A stretch of 52,023 bases of DNA. Origin: F23-D06 sp963620035. GTDB lineage: Bacteria; Bacteroidota; Bacteroidia; Bacteroidales; WCHB1-69. How positions within the stretch are numbered: the stretch's first letter is position 1; each line of letters opens with the position of its first letter. The translations under genes and the position numbers were made by a program. The notes beneath the pieces were generated by a model. That model did no database searches. It saw only the letters and a program-made list of their open reading frames with translations, and had not been told where the DNA came from. Below are positions 15,691-24,741 of the stretch, piece after piece. The stretch is taken from positions 1-52,023 of the forward strand of contig CAVEXN010000014.1 in the NCBI GenBank assembly GCA_963620035.1. Reading direction: 5' to 3'.

Positions 15691-17479
15691 GGTTGTAAAT
15701 CTCGCGGTACAGGTTTTCATATTTCTTGAGCATAAAGGCGCGGCGCAGTTTGAGTGTCTGCGACAGTTCGCCTGTCTGCGGGGTCCAAGTGTCGTTCACC
15801 AGCTTGATTCGGTGTATGCGTTCGTGTTCGGCAAGCCCTTTGTTGATGCTTTCAACTTCGCGCTGGACCCGTTTTGTCACCTCGGGGAGCGTAATCATTT
15901 CGTCGTTGTTCTCGTAGTGAACCTTGTGCTTGGCGCACCAGAAATGCAGCGTGTCGAAGTCGGGGACGACGATGGCGGAGGCGAATTTCTCGTTCTCGCC
16001 AATGACCATGCAGTTGTTGATGAAATGAGATTCCCGGAGTTTGTTTTCGAGCACTTGCGGAGCAATGTATTTTCCGGTCGAAAGTTTGAAGATCTCTTTT
16101 TTCCGGTCTGTGATTTTGAGGTAGCGGCGGTCACCTTTTGTTTTGCCGTTTATATCGACCATCATGCCGATGTCGCCCGTATGGAACCATCCGTCACTGT
16201 CGATTACTTGTGCGGTGTAGTCAGGGTCTTTGTAGTAGCCCATCATCAGGCAGTCGCCTTTGGTGAGGATCTCACCGTCTTCGGCAAGTTTGAATTCTAT
16301 GCAGGGCATAATTTCGCCTACGGTGCCGATGACGAACACGTCTTTCATCGGGTTGTTGACCGCAATGACCGGCGATGTCTCGGTCATACCGTATCCTTCG
16401 AACACGCGGAGCTTGGCGGCCGAGAAGAGCCGGATGATGCGTTCCTGTATGGAAGAGCCTCCGGAAACAACTATCATGGGCTTTCCGCCGAAAGCATCGC
16501 GCCATTTGGAATAGACTAACTTGTCGGCAAGTTGCATCTTTTTCAGATAGAACCAGTTGCGGTTGTAGTAGTCGTATTTTGTGGCTTCTTTGAATGCCCA
16601 GAAGTAAATCCTCCGTTTGATGCCAGTCATGTCTTTGCCGGCAGCATGCAGTTTGTCGAACATCATTTCCAGCACGCGCGGCACGGCACAGAACCCCACG
16701 GCGTGGATGTCTTTGAGGTCTTTTGCTATTGTGTTGAGCCCGCCTGCATAATAGATGCTTGTGCCCAAGATCTGATAATGGTAGTTGATTACGCGCTCAT
16801 AGACGTGGCACAGCGGCAAGAAACTGAGAATGTTGCCCGTGTGGTCGTTCACCTGCATTTTGGTGAGCGTGAGGGCGTTGGTGAGGAAGTTCTTGTGCGA
16901 CAGCATTACGCCTTTGGGGAGGCCGGTGGTGCCGGAGGTGTAGATGATGGTCGCCAAGTCTTCCGGTTTGGCCTCGGCTTTGAGTTGCTCAACCTCAGGA
17001 AGCCGCTTTTCACGGTTGTCACGCCCCAAGCGCAACAAGTCAAAGAATGAACGCTCTCCTGGGATGTCTGCTATCGTGAACACGTGAGGGTGCAGTTCCA
17101 AATCGGGCAGCGCCGGCGCCACATGCTTGTAGATGGACTCAATGCCGATGACGATGCATTTCGAGTCGGAATGGTTCAGGATGTAACGGTAGTCGTCAGG
17201 GGTGAGCGATGGATAGACGGGTACATGAACCATTCCTGCCATCATAATGCCCATGTCCATGAAGTTCCATGCCGGCCGGTTGTTCATGATGGTGGCTACT
17301 TTGTCGCCTTTCTGCAGCCCGAGTTCCAACAATGCACAGGCAATGGACTCTGAAATCTCAATGTACTCGTCCACACTGAACTTGTGCCATGCTCCATTTT
17401 CTCTCCCGCAGATGATGTCACTCTTGGGGTAGTTTTCTTTCAGATGTTCGAGGATATCAAAAAGTCTGGTAATCTTCAT
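15671..17479 (-). CDS. Long-chain fatty acid-CoA ligase (AMP-forming)
   Basis: The enzyme activates long-chain fatty acids to acyl-AMP and then acyl-CoA. The start at 17479 gives 602 residues; the open frame upstream lies beyond the promoter box and is not family-like. Signatures are the P-loop-like IIYTSGTTGLPKGVMLSHKN, the motif EGYGMTETSPVIAVN, the hinge-associated GWFHTGDIG, and LKITDRKKEIFKLSTGKYIA near the C-terminus. It belongs to the FadD15/FAA1-like subgroup common in Bacteroidetes. It is followed, with a 20-base overlap, by an SDR gene. Confidence 0.93.
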   Translation of the reverse strand: MKITRLFDILEHLKENYPKSDIICGRENGAWHKFSVDEYIEISESIACALLELGLQKGDKVATIMNNRPAWNFMDMGIMMAGMVHVPVYPSLTPDDYRYILNHSDSKCIVIGIESIYKHVAPALPDLELHPHVFTIADIPGERSFFDLLRLGRDNREKRLPEVEQLKAEAKPEDLATIIYTSGTTGLPKGVMLSHKNFLTNALTLTKMQVNDHTGNILSFLPLCHVYERVINYHYQILGTSIYYAGGLNTIAKDLKDIHAVGFCAVPRVLEMMFDKLHAAGKDMTGIKRRIYFWAFKEATKYDYYNRNWFYLKKMQLADKLVYSKWRDAFGGKPMIVVSGGSSIQERIIRLFSAAKLRVFEGYGMTETSPVIAVNNPMKDVFVIGTVGEIMPCIEFKLAEDGEILTKGDCLMMGYYKDPDYTAQVIDSDGWFHTGDIGMMVDINGKTKGDRRYLKITDRKKEIFKLSTGKYIAPQVLENKLRESHFINNCMVIGENEKFASAIVVPDFDTLHFWCAKHKVHYENNDEMITLPEVTKRVQREVESINKGLAEHERIHRIKLVNDTWTPQTGELSQTLKLRRAFMLKKYENLYREIYNHDNKKN

Positions 17480-17513
17480 AAGCAAATGTTTTTTGAAAAA
17501 TGACTGTTGGCGG

Positions 17514-17521
17514 CAAAAATA
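17514..17521 (-). promoter_or_regulatory. Bacteroidetes -7 box (TATTTTTG) for the acyl-CoA ligase
   Basis: The minus-strand TATTTTTG followed by CCGCC is 35 bases upstream of the ATG at 17479. It supports that start over the longer open frame. The -33 element is not obvious. Confidence 0.5.
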
Positions 17522-17620
17522 ACAAAAAACATTCATAGAATTTCCGTTTATAGGTTCAAGTGTTTGTAATATATTGATAATCAAATTGTTGTAAAATATA
17601 CAAAAAAAGAAGACAACCAA

Positions 17621-17651
17621 TTGTCAGGATATTGAAAAAAGTGTATTTTTG
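17621..17651 (+). promoter_or_regulatory. Bacteroidetes promoter (TTG, 20 nt, TATTTTTG) for tRNA-Met
   Basis: TTG at 17621-17623, a 20-base spacer and TATTTTTG at 17644-17651 match both promoter elements of the phylum. The tRNA begins 17 bases downstream, giving a short leader. This is one of the clearest promoters in the window. Confidence 0.65.
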
Positions 17652-17667
17652 CAGCCGCTTAACCAAT

Positions 17668-17741
17668 GGCGGGGTAGCTCAGTCGGTTAGAGCGTCGGAT
17701 TCATAACCCGGAGGTCACGAGTTCAATTCCCGTTCCCGCCA
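17668..17741 (+). tRNA. tRNA-Met (anticodon CAU), elongator type
   Basis: A 74-base cloverleaf fits: acceptor GGCGGGG paired with TCCCGCC (one G-U), D arm GCTCAGTCGGTTAGAGC, anticodon arm with loop TTCATAA, five-base variable region AGGTC, and T arm with loop TTCAATT. The perfect first acceptor pair (G1-C72) argues against initiator tRNA, which has a mismatch there. Two A-C oppositions exist, at 31:39 and 52:62. An AUA-decoding tRNA-Ile with a lysidine-modified CAU anticodon is the alternative. CCA is not encoded. Confidence 0.9.
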
Positions 17742-17749
17742 CAGGGTCA

Positions 17750-17778
17750 GAAAAGCACTGGTTTTTCCGGTGCTTTTC
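17750..17778 (+). terminator. Rho-independent terminator after tRNA-Met
   Basis: A 12-bp stem (GAAAAGCACTGG paired with CCGGTGCTTTTC, one G-U) closes a TTTTT loop and is followed by TTGTTTT. It starts eight bases after the tRNA and would end that transcript before the convergent ligA gene. Confidence 0.75.
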
Positions 17779-17851
17779 TTGTTTTGGCAATGTGGTCATA
17801 ACGGAGAATCGCGCTTTCCGGCAAAAGGTTTTCCGGTTTGCACACACGGCG

Positions 17852-19891
17852 TTACGATTTTCCGATTTTCCGGTAAAAGTCCTCCTCGGAGATGACGGGG
17901 ATGTTCAAGGCTTTGGCTTTTTTCCGTTTTTCAGGACCCATTTTCTCTCCCGCCAGCACGAACGAGGTCTGCTTGGAGATGGAGGAAACGTTCCTGCCGC
18001 CGTTCAGCTCGACGAGTTTTTTGATTTCGTCCCGTGGGATGGAGAAAACGCCGCTGACCACAACGCTTTGTCCGGCAAGGATGTCAGCCCCTTGTTCTTC
18101 TTCGTTGTGCTTCATCTCCATCTGAAGCCCTGCCTGTCGAAGCCTCATGATGATTTCCAGATTTTCGGTGTCGTTAAAGAAACGAACGATGTTGTCGGCT
18201 ATGATTTCACCTACGTCCTCAACGGAGACCAATTCATCTGTGCCGGCTGACGCTATGGCGTCGATGTTTCCGAAATGACGAGCCAACTTGCGTGCCGTGA
18301 CTTCGCCGACCATCCGTATTCCGATTGCGAAAAGAACGCGGTCAAAGGATACAGTCTTCGATTTTTCAATCCCGTTCAGGATGTTCTGTACCGTTTTTTC
18401 CCTGAAACTGACGGTTCTGTTTTTCCCGTCTTCTTTTTCGATGCTTTTTTCCAGTCCGAACAGATTGTCGTATGTGAGGCTGTACAGGTCGGCTATGGTT
18501 CTCACGAGTCCGCTGTTGTACAGCAGTTCTATTTTCCCCTCGCCCAAGGAGTCGATGTTCATGGCTTTACGGGATATGAAATGCTCCAGTTTGCCTTTTA
18601 TTTGTGGTGCGCAGTGCAGTTCGTCAGGGCAGTACAGCCCGGTTTCTCCCGGATTTTGCAGCAGCGGCGTGCCGCAAACGGGACAATGTGTGATGAACTG
18701 CACGGCTTTGGCGTTCTCGTTCCGGTGTGTGTGGTCAACGCCGACGATCTTTGGGATTATTTCGCCGCCTTTTTCTATAAACAGCCAGTCGCTGTGGCAG
18801 ATGCCCATTTCTTGTATGAAGTCGCGGTTGTTCAGCGTGGCGCGTTTGACGATGGTGCCGGCGAGACTCACGGGTGCAAGGTTGGCTACCGGGGTGATGA
18901 TGCCGGTGCGCCCCACTTGGTAGTCGATGCTGAGCAACGGCGTGGATACGCGTTCAGCCTTGAATTTGTAGGCGATGGCCCAGCGCGGGCTTTTGGCCGT
19001 GGCCCCGGCGGTGTGCTGTTGTGCAAAGTCGTTCACTTTGATGACGATGCCGTCAATGGGGTAGGGGAGTTCCTTGCGTGCGCTGTCCCATTTCTTGATG
19101 AATTCGAACACATCGTTCAAGCTGCTCGCTTTCTGCATGACGTCAGGAAGTCGGAAACCCCAGTCGTGCAGTTTGCGGAGACGGTCGTAATGGTTTTCTT
19201 CGGGCAGGTTTTCGCCTAATCCGTAATAGAGTTTGAAATCCAGACCGCGTTTGGCCACTTCGGAGGAACTCTGGAGTTTGAGGCTTCCGGAGGCGGCGTT
19301 GCGCGGGTTGGCGAACGGCGGCTCTCCAATGTCTTCGCGTTCGGCATTGAGGGTGCGGAAACGGCTGAATGGCATGATGATCTCGCCGCGCGCTTCCAGC
19401 AGGTCCGGACAGTCGCCCATTAGCCGCAAGGGAACGGAACCGATGGTTTTGACATTTGCGGTTACGATGTCGCCGCGGACCCCGTCGCCACGGGTGACAG
19501 CCCTGGTCAGCAGACCGTGTTCGTATATCAGGCTGATGGCCACGCCGTCGTATTTGAGTTCGCAAATGTATTCGAAAGGGGCGTTAAGCGTGTTGCGGAG
19601 GCGGTCGTCAAACTCCTGCAACTCACTTTCCGAGTAGGTGTTGCCTAACGAGAGCATAGGGTAGAGGTGGCTCGCTGTCTCAAACTGTTTGGTCACAGTA
19701 CCGCCTACCCGTTGCGTAGGACTGTCCGGCTGTGCGTATTGCGGATATTGATGTTCCAGGTCGATGAGCCGCTGAAGCATCTGGTCAAAGTCGTAGTCGC
19801 TGATTATGGGGTTGTCAAGGATGTAATAGCGGTAGTTGTGCCGGTTTATTTCCTCGGTCAACTGTATGATCTGTTGTTGAATGGTATCCAT
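17852..19891 (-). CDS. ligA: NAD-dependent DNA ligase
   Basis: LigA seals nicks during replication and repair using NAD+. The 679-residue protein has normal length and all domains: the Ia domain at the N-terminus (NRHNYRYYILDNPIISDYDF), the adenylation domain with the active-site lysine at about 113 in ICELKYDGVAISL, the OB fold, a four-cysteine zinc finger (CPVCGTPLL with CPDELHC), helix-hairpin-helix repeats, and a C-terminal BRCT domain (GQSVVVSGVFSIPRDEIKK). It sits 22 bases downstream of the tex gene, so the two may share a transcript. Confidence 0.97.
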   Translation of the reverse strand: MDTIQQQIIQLTEEINRHNYRYYILDNPIISDYDFDQMLQRLIDLEHQYPQYAQPDSPTQRVGGTVTKQFETASHLYPMLSLGNTYSESELQEFDDRLRNTLNAPFEYICELKYDGVAISLIYEHGLLTRAVTRGDGVRGDIVTANVKTIGSVPLRLMGDCPDLLEARGEIIMPFSRFRTLNAEREDIGEPPFANPRNAASGSLKLQSSSEVAKRGLDFKLYYGLGENLPEENHYDRLRKLHDWGFRLPDVMQKASSLNDVFEFIKKWDSARKELPYPIDGIVIKVNDFAQQHTAGATAKSPRWAIAYKFKAERVSTPLLSIDYQVGRTGIITPVANLAPVSLAGTIVKRATLNNRDFIQEMGICHSDWLFIEKGGEIIPKIVGVDHTHRNENAKAVQFITHCPVCGTPLLQNPGETGLYCPDELHCAPQIKGKLEHFISRKAMNIDSLGEGKIELLYNSGLVRTIADLYSLTYDNLFGLEKSIEKEDGKNRTVSFREKTVQNILNGIEKSKTVSFDRVLFAIGIRMVGEVTARKLARHFGNIDAIASAGTDELVSVEDVGEIIADNIVRFFNDTENLEIIMRLRQAGLQMEMKHNEEEQGADILAGQSVVVSGVFSIPRDEIKKLVELNGGRNVSSISKQTSFVLAGEKMGPEKRKKAKALNIPVISEEDFYRKIGKS

Positions 19892-19913
19892 AGGTTTGTC
19901 GTTGCAGGTTTTA

Positions 19914-22052
19914 TTATGGTTTCATGGAGAGGCTGATGCGCTTCCGTTCAGTCTCTACGCCGATGATGCGTACCATGACTTTCTGATGCAATTGCACTAC
20001 CTCGTAAGGGTCGTTGATGCGCTTTTCAGAAAGGTTGCTGATGTGTACGAGTCCGTCCTGATGGATGCCGATGTCCACAAAGCAGCCGAAGGCGGTGATG
20101 TTGGTGACGATGCCCGGAAGTACCATGCCGGGCACAAGGTCTTCGATTTTCTGGATGTTTTTGTCGAACTCGAACATTTCGTAGTGGCGGCGCGGGTCGC
20201 GGCCGGGTTTGGCCAGTTCTTGCATGATGTCTTGGAGCGTCGGCATGCCGACAGTGGCAGTGATGTAGTTTTCGAGGGTGATGTCGGCACGGAGCGTTGC
20301 ATCGTGCATGAGGTCGGGAACGGAACAGTGTAGGTCTTCGGCCATCTTTTCCACGATGGCATAGCTTTCGGGGTGTACGGCGCTGCCGTCAAGCGGGTTC
20401 CGCGCCTCCCTTATGCGAAGGAAGCCTGCGGCCTGTTCAAACGCCTTTGCCCCGAAACGCGGCACGTTTTTCAACGCCTCCCGAGAGGGGAAGGGTCCAT
20501 GTTCGTCGCGGTACCTTACGATGTTCTGTGCCAATGCGGGCCCGATGCCCGACACGTGTGAAAGCAACTCCTTGCTGGCCGTGTTCAACGCCACGCCTAC
20601 ATAGTTGACACAACTCTCTACGGTCTGTTCCAGACTCTCTTGCAGCCGCTTCTGGTTAACATCGTGCTGGTACTGGCCTACGCCAATCGACTTGGGGTCG
20701 ATCTTGACCAGCTCGGCAAGCGGATCCATAAGACGGCGGCCGATAGAGACGGCCCCGCGTACGGTGACATCATAGTCGGGGAACTCTGCACGCGCAATGG
20801 GCGAGGCCGAATAGACGGAGGCCCCGTCTTCGTTGACCATAAAGGCCTTGACATCACGCTCAAAGGGAATGTGCCGTATGAAGTTTTCCGTTTCGCGCCC
20901 TGCGGTGCCGTTGCCGATGGCGATGACCTCGACTTTGTACTGCAATACCAACCTTTTCAATTTGTCGGAAGAGAGTTTGTATTGGGCGGCGGGCGGATGC
21001 GGATAGATGGTCTCGTTGTGCAGCAGTTTGCCTTGCGGATCGAGGATGACTATTTTGCAGCCCGTGCGGAAGCCGGGGTCTATGGCCAAGGTGGTGACCT
21101 GTCCGAGCGGTGCGGCAAGCAGCAACTGCCTCAGGTTGCGGGTGAACACGTTGATGGCTTCCGTGTCGGCCTTTTCTTTGTAGTGCCGACGCATTTCGGT
21201 TTCCATCTGCGGCTGCAGCAGCCTTTTGTATGCATCCACGGCAGCGGTCCACACCTGTTGGGCGCAAGGCCCGTTGTGACGGATGAGACCACGTTTGAGG
21301 ATCTTAAGGGCCTCTTCCTCTTTCGGGGCGATAGAAAGGCTTAATATCCCGTCTTCTTCGCCGCGGAACATGGCCAGTATGCGGTGCGACGGGGCTTTGG
21401 CCAAAAAGTCGCGGGCGTTGTAGTAGTTTTTGTATTTCTCCCGGTCGTCGGTCTTGTCTTTGATGCGTCTGGCACTCAATACACTGAAACGCAGGAACTC
21501 GTTGCGCATCCGTGCCCGCAGCCGGATGTCTTCACTGATGTGCTCGGCTATGATGTCACGCGCGCCGGCAAGCGCCTCGTCGGCGTCGCCTATGTGTTTT
21601 TCCGGGCTGATGTAAGAATCAACCATCGCCCGGAACGCACTTTCAGTCATCTCCGGCTGCTTGAAGATGGCCTCCGCCAATGGCGCCAACCCTTTCTCCT
21701 TGGCTATAGATGCCCTGGTCCGGCGTTTCGGACGATAGGGCAAATACAGGTCTTCCAGTTCGCTCAACGTGGCCGCCCTGTTGATCTTCTCTTCCAACTC
21801 AGAGGTCAACTTGTCCTGCTCCCGGATGGTGTCGAGTATGGAGGCGCGACGCTTGTCCAACTCCATAAGTTTGCCGTACAACTCCTTTATCTCTTCGATT
21901 TTCACTTCGTCAAGTCCGCCGGTCATCTCTTTGCGGTAACGCGAGATGAACGGTATGGTGGCTCCGCCTTCCAGCAAGGACAAGGTGTTCTTGACTTGCG
22001 CTTCTGGCAACGTCAGCGTTTCGGCAATCCGTTTTGCATATTGGTCAAGCAT
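19914..22052 (-). CDS. tex: Tex-family RNA-binding transcription accessory protein
   Basis: The 712-residue protein matches the Tex architecture: an N-terminal helical region, a YqgF/RNase H-like domain (LAIDPGFRTGCKIVILD near residue 330), helix-hairpin-helix repeats (LLSHVSGIGPALAQNIVRYR, then FGAKAFEQAAGFLRI), and a C-terminal S1 RNA-binding domain (MVLPGIVTNITAFGCFVDIG, then HISNLSEKRI). Tex proteins bind nucleic acid and influence transcription in many bacteria; the precise job is not settled. It lies 40 bases after gltX and 22 before ligA on the same strand, so a gltX-tex-ligA transcript is likely. Confidence 0.93.
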   Translation of the reverse strand: MLDQYAKRIAETLTLPEAQVKNTLSLLEGGATIPFISRYRKEMTGGLDEVKIEEIKELYGKLMELDKRRASILDTIREQDKLTSELEEKINRAATLSELEDLYLPYRPKRRTRASIAKEKGLAPLAEAIFKQPEMTESAFRAMVDSYISPEKHIGDADEALAGARDIIAEHISEDIRLRARMRNEFLRFSVLSARRIKDKTDDREKYKNYYNARDFLAKAPSHRILAMFRGEEDGILSLSIAPKEEEALKILKRGLIRHNGPCAQQVWTAAVDAYKRLLQPQMETEMRRHYKEKADTEAINVFTRNLRQLLLAAPLGQVTTLAIDPGFRTGCKIVILDPQGKLLHNETIYPHPPAAQYKLSSDKLKRLVLQYKVEVIAIGNGTAGRETENFIRHIPFERDVKAFMVNEDGASVYSASPIARAEFPDYDVTVRGAVSIGRRLMDPLAELVKIDPKSIGVGQYQHDVNQKRLQESLEQTVESCVNYVGVALNTASKELLSHVSGIGPALAQNIVRYRDEHGPFPSREALKNVPRFGAKAFEQAAGFLRIREARNPLDGSAVHPESYAIVEKMAEDLHCSVPDLMHDATLRADITLENYITATVGMPTLQDIMQELAKPGRDPRRHYEMFEFDKNIQKIEDLVPGMVLPGIVTNITAFGCFVDIGIHQDGLVHISNLSEKRINDPYEVVQLHQKVMVRIIGVETERKRISLSMKP

Positions 22053-22092
22053 GATTTGGAAAGTGAGGATTGGATATTTTGAGGGTGGAAGA

Positions 22093-23610
22093 TTAAAGGT
22101 TTACAGCAGCAACGGCGCGCACTATGCGGCGGTGTGTCTCGTCGATGCCGATGAGGTCGATGACGGTGAACAGTTCGGGCCCTTTTGCCGCGCCTACGAT
22201 TGCGATGCGCAAACTGTTCAGGACCTGTCCCATGTTGAGTTCATTCTCGTGAATGTATTGCATGACGGCTTCGGAGGCGGCAACTTTGTCGAAAGGAACA
22301 TTGCCGCACAGGATGCGGTCTATTTCGAGCAGTCTGGCTCCGGTCCCCTCTTTCCAGCGCTTTTTCAGCGACTGAGGGTCATATTCCGTCGGGGCAACGA
22401 AAAAATAATGGGCCTGTTCCCAGAAGTCGCCCACAAAGTTGAGCCTGTCTTTGATCAGTTCAATGACTTTCTTGACGTATCCGGCATCACAAGAGATACC
22501 TTTCTCGTTCAGGTTTTTCTCAAAATAGGGATAGAGTTCGTCCGCACTTTTGTTGAGGATGTATTCGTGGTTGAACCATTTGGCTTTGTCGAGAGAGAAC
22601 TTGGCGCCCGATTTGCTGATTTTGTCGAGAGAGAAGAGCTGTATCAGTTCCGGCAGCGACATCAGTTCCTGCTCGGTGCCCGGATTCCAGCCGAGGAGCG
22701 CCAGCATGTTGATGACGGCTTCGGGCAAGTAGCCGGATTCGCGGTATCCGGAGGAAATCTCGCCGGACTTCGGGTCGCGCCACTGGAGCGGGAATACGGG
22801 GAAGCCGAGGCGGTCGCCGTCGCGCTTGCTTAGTTTGCCGTTGCCGTCGGGCTTGAGCAGCAGCGGCAGGTGGGCGAACTGCGGAGCCTCCCATCCGAAA
22901 GCCTTGTATAGCATCACATGCAGCGGTGCCGAGGGCAGCCACTCCTCGCCGCGGATGACGTGCGTGATTTTCATAAGATGGTCATCTACAATGTTTGCCA
23001 AATGATAGGTGGGCATGCCGTCAGACTTGTAAAGTACCTTGTCGTCGAGGAGGTTGGAGTTGACTGTCACCTCGCCTCGTATCAGGTCGTGTACGTGGAT
23101 GTCGGTGTCGGCCGGGTATTTGAAACGCACAACATAGTGCTCCCCCGAGGTCAGTCTCCGCTGTGTTTCCTCTTCCGTGAGCGTAAGTGAGTTCACCATG
23201 CCCATTCGGGTGGAGGCATCGTACTGGAAGGTCTTTTTCCGGCTTTCGGCCTCTTTGCGCCGTGCGTCCAACTGGTCAGGCGTGTCAAAGGCGTAATAGG
23301 CCCAGCCGTCAAGCACCAACTGCTCTGCATACGGCTTGTACAGTGCCTTGCGCTCCGATTGCTTGTAAGGACCATAGTCGCCGCGGCCGGTGCCGATGCC
23401 CTCGTCAAATTCTATGCCTAACCAGTTGAAAGCTTCAATGATATATTCTTCAGCACCCTCAACGAACCGGGTCTGGTCCGTGTCTTCGATCCTCAACAAA
23501 AAGGTGCCGCCGTTTTTCTTTGCAAAAAGGTAATTGTACAAGGCAGTGCGTACGCCCCCGATGTGCAAGGGTCCCGTGGGACTGGGGGCAAATCTTACTC
23601 GTGGTTTCAT
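22093..23610 (-). CDS. gltX: Glutamate-tRNA ligase
   Basis: GltX charges tRNA-Glu. The 505-residue protein has the class I signatures: the HIGH-type motif in FAPSPTGPLHIGGVRTALYN (about residues 8-27) and the KMSKS-type motif in NGKLSKRDGDRLG. It lacks the zinc-binding cysteine set seen in some GltX proteins. The start is 36 bases downstream of a TTTG/TATTTTTG promoter. No gatCAB genes are visible, so whether it also charges tRNA-Gln cannot be told. Confidence 0.96.
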   Translation of the reverse strand: MKPRVRFAPSPTGPLHIGGVRTALYNYLFAKKNGGTFLLRIEDTDQTRFVEGAEEYIIEAFNWLGIEFDEGIGTGRGDYGPYKQSERKALYKPYAEQLVLDGWAYYAFDTPDQLDARRKEAESRKKTFQYDASTRMGMVNSLTLTEEETQRRLTSGEHYVVRFKYPADTDIHVHDLIRGEVTVNSNLLDDKVLYKSDGMPTYHLANIVDDHLMKITHVIRGEEWLPSAPLHVMLYKAFGWEAPQFAHLPLLLKPDGNGKLSKRDGDRLGFPVFPLQWRDPKSGEISSGYRESGYLPEAVINMLALLGWNPGTEQELMSLPELIQLFSLDKISKSGAKFSLDKAKWFNHEYILNKSADELYPYFEKNLNEKGISCDAGYVKKVIELIKDRLNFVGDFWEQAHYFFVAPTEYDPQSLKKRWKEGTGARLLEIDRILCGNVPFDKVAASEAVMQYIHENELNMGQVLNSLRIAIVGAAKGPELFTVIDLIGIDETHRRIVRAVAAVNL

Positions 23611-23645
23611 ATTATATTATTGTATGTCATTTTTTTATAGAGGTG

Positions 23646-23675
23646 CAAAAATAACATTTACTTTGATATGCCAAA
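23646..23675 (-). promoter_or_regulatory. Bacteroidetes promoter (TTTG, 18 nt, TATTTTTG) for gltX
   Basis: On the minus strand, TTTG at 23675-23672 is followed after 18 bases by TATTTTTG at 23653-23646. Both promoter elements are present at near-standard spacing, 36 bases ahead of the gltX ATG. Confidence 0.6.
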
Positions 23676-23699
23676 GAGGACGTTTCTGCAAAAACAGCC

Positions 23700-23720
23700 G
23701 TGAATGAGGCTGTCATTCAC
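23700..23720. promoter_or_regulatory. 8-bp perfect inverted repeat, possible operator of the YitT-like gene
   Basis: GTGAATGA at 23700-23707 and TCATTCAC at 23713-23720 are exact inverted copies around a GGCTG centre. The element ends 13 bases before the TACTTTTG -7 box at 23734, so it covers the -33 side of that promoter, where a dimeric regulator could act. Confidence 0.45.
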
Positions 23721-23733
23721 TTGCAAAAAAACG

Positions 23734-23741
23734 TACTTTTG
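23734..23741 (+). promoter_or_regulatory. Bacteroidetes -7 box (TACTTTTG) for the YitT-like gene
   Basis: TACTTTTG followed by CGCC matches the consensus and lies 55 bases upstream of the ATG at 23797. It supports that start over the upstream ATG at 23704, which would precede the promoter. Confidence 0.5.
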
Positions 23742-23796
23742 CGCCTTGTTTCAAAAGCAGGATTATATTCCATATCTAATTATAAAACAATGTTTT

Positions 23797-24741
23797 ATGA
23801 AGAATATACTATCTATTCTCAAAACCAAGAAATTCTGGGTTGAACTCCTTATTATGACGGTTGGGATGATGATAACAGCTTGCGCTGTCTATTATTTTCT
23901 CGTCCCCAGCAAACTCATTATCGGCACTATCTCGGGTTTGTCGATTGTAATCAGCGGCATCGCCGACAGCGCTTTCCACGTCAATCTTCCTGTTTCTGTG
24001 GTCATCTTTGTGGTGAATGCCATTCTGCTGGTGCTTGCCTATTTCCTCATCGGCAAGGAGTTCGGCATCAAGACGGTTTACACGGCCTTGATATTAGGAC
24101 CGCTCACCGGTCTGCTGGAACGTTTTTTCCCGTATCAGAATTTCATCAGCCCCGATGCCGCCTATCCCTCCGTGATGGGCGATATATGGTTTGACCTCTG
24201 CTGTTTCGTGTTGCTGCTCAGTGCGGCGCAGGCGGTTCTGTTTTCCATCAATGCCTCTACCGGCGGCCTTGACATTCTGGCGAAGATCGTGAACAAGTAC
24301 CTTCATTTCGATATTGGCAAGTCGGTGAGCGTGGCCGGCGCCGTCATCTGCTGCACGGCGTTTGCCATCAACCCTTTCCAAATGGTCGTCATTGGTCTTA
24401 TCGGCACATGGATCAACGGTTTGGTGGTGGACTATTTTACGGCAACGCTCAACAACCGCAAGCGCGTGTGCGTGGTTTCAAAAGAATACGACCGCATACG
24501 CCGCTATATCATCGACGATCTGGTGAGAGGCTGTACGCTGTATGAGGTCATAGGCGGCTACACCAATGAAAAATCAATCGAATTGGAAGCCCTGCTGACG
24601 AAAGATGAGTTTTCGAAATTGATGGAATTTGTGAGCAAGAACGAGATTCACGCTTTCATTACGGCGGGTAACGTGAGCGAGGTTTACGGTTTGTGGTTCA
24701 AGGACAAGAAACGGGTGAAACGCAATGTGGAAAGGCGGTAG
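23797..24741 (+). CDS. YitT family membrane protein (DUF161 plus DUF2179)
   Basis: The 314-residue protein starts at ATG 23797 (MKNILSIL), after the promoter box. It has five to six hydrophobic segments, including the signature VPSKLIIGTISGLSIVISG and a central FSINASTGGLDILAKIVNKY. A soluble C-terminal DUF2179 domain follows, containing VVSKEYDRIRRYIIDDLVRG and FITAGNVSEVYGLWFKD. YitT proteins are widespread inner-membrane proteins of unknown transport function. Its last 26 bases form the left arm of a perfect hairpin shared with sdaA, which converges on it. Confidence 0.88.
   Translation: MKNILSILKTKKFWVELLIMTVGMMITACAVYYFLVPSKLIIGTISGLSIVISGIADSAFHVNLPVSVVIFVVNAILLVLAYFLIGKEFGIKTVYTALILGPLTGLLERFFPYQNFISPDAAYPSVMGDIWFDLCCFVLLLSAAQAVLFSINASTGGLDILAKIVNKYLHFDIGKSVSVAGAVICCTAFAINPFQMVVIGLIGTWINGLVVDYFTATLNNRKRVCVVSKEYDRIRRYIIDDLVRGCTLYEVIGGYTNEKSIELEALLTKDEFSKLMEFVSKNEIHAFITAGNVSEVYGLWFKDKKRVKRNVERR

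Noticed and set aside
15614..16519. 301-codon open frame antisense to the acyl-CoA ligase, and similar long antisense frames at 14869-15654, 18275-19219 and 20640-21344
   Set aside because: All lie opposite well-conserved enzymes (ligase, SDR, LigA, Tex) and show no protein-family features.
23611..23796. Riboswitch or leader peptide between gltX and the YitT-like gene
   Set aside because: Only promoter boxes and a short inverted repeat are seen; no known aptamer core or peptide with a start could be recognised.
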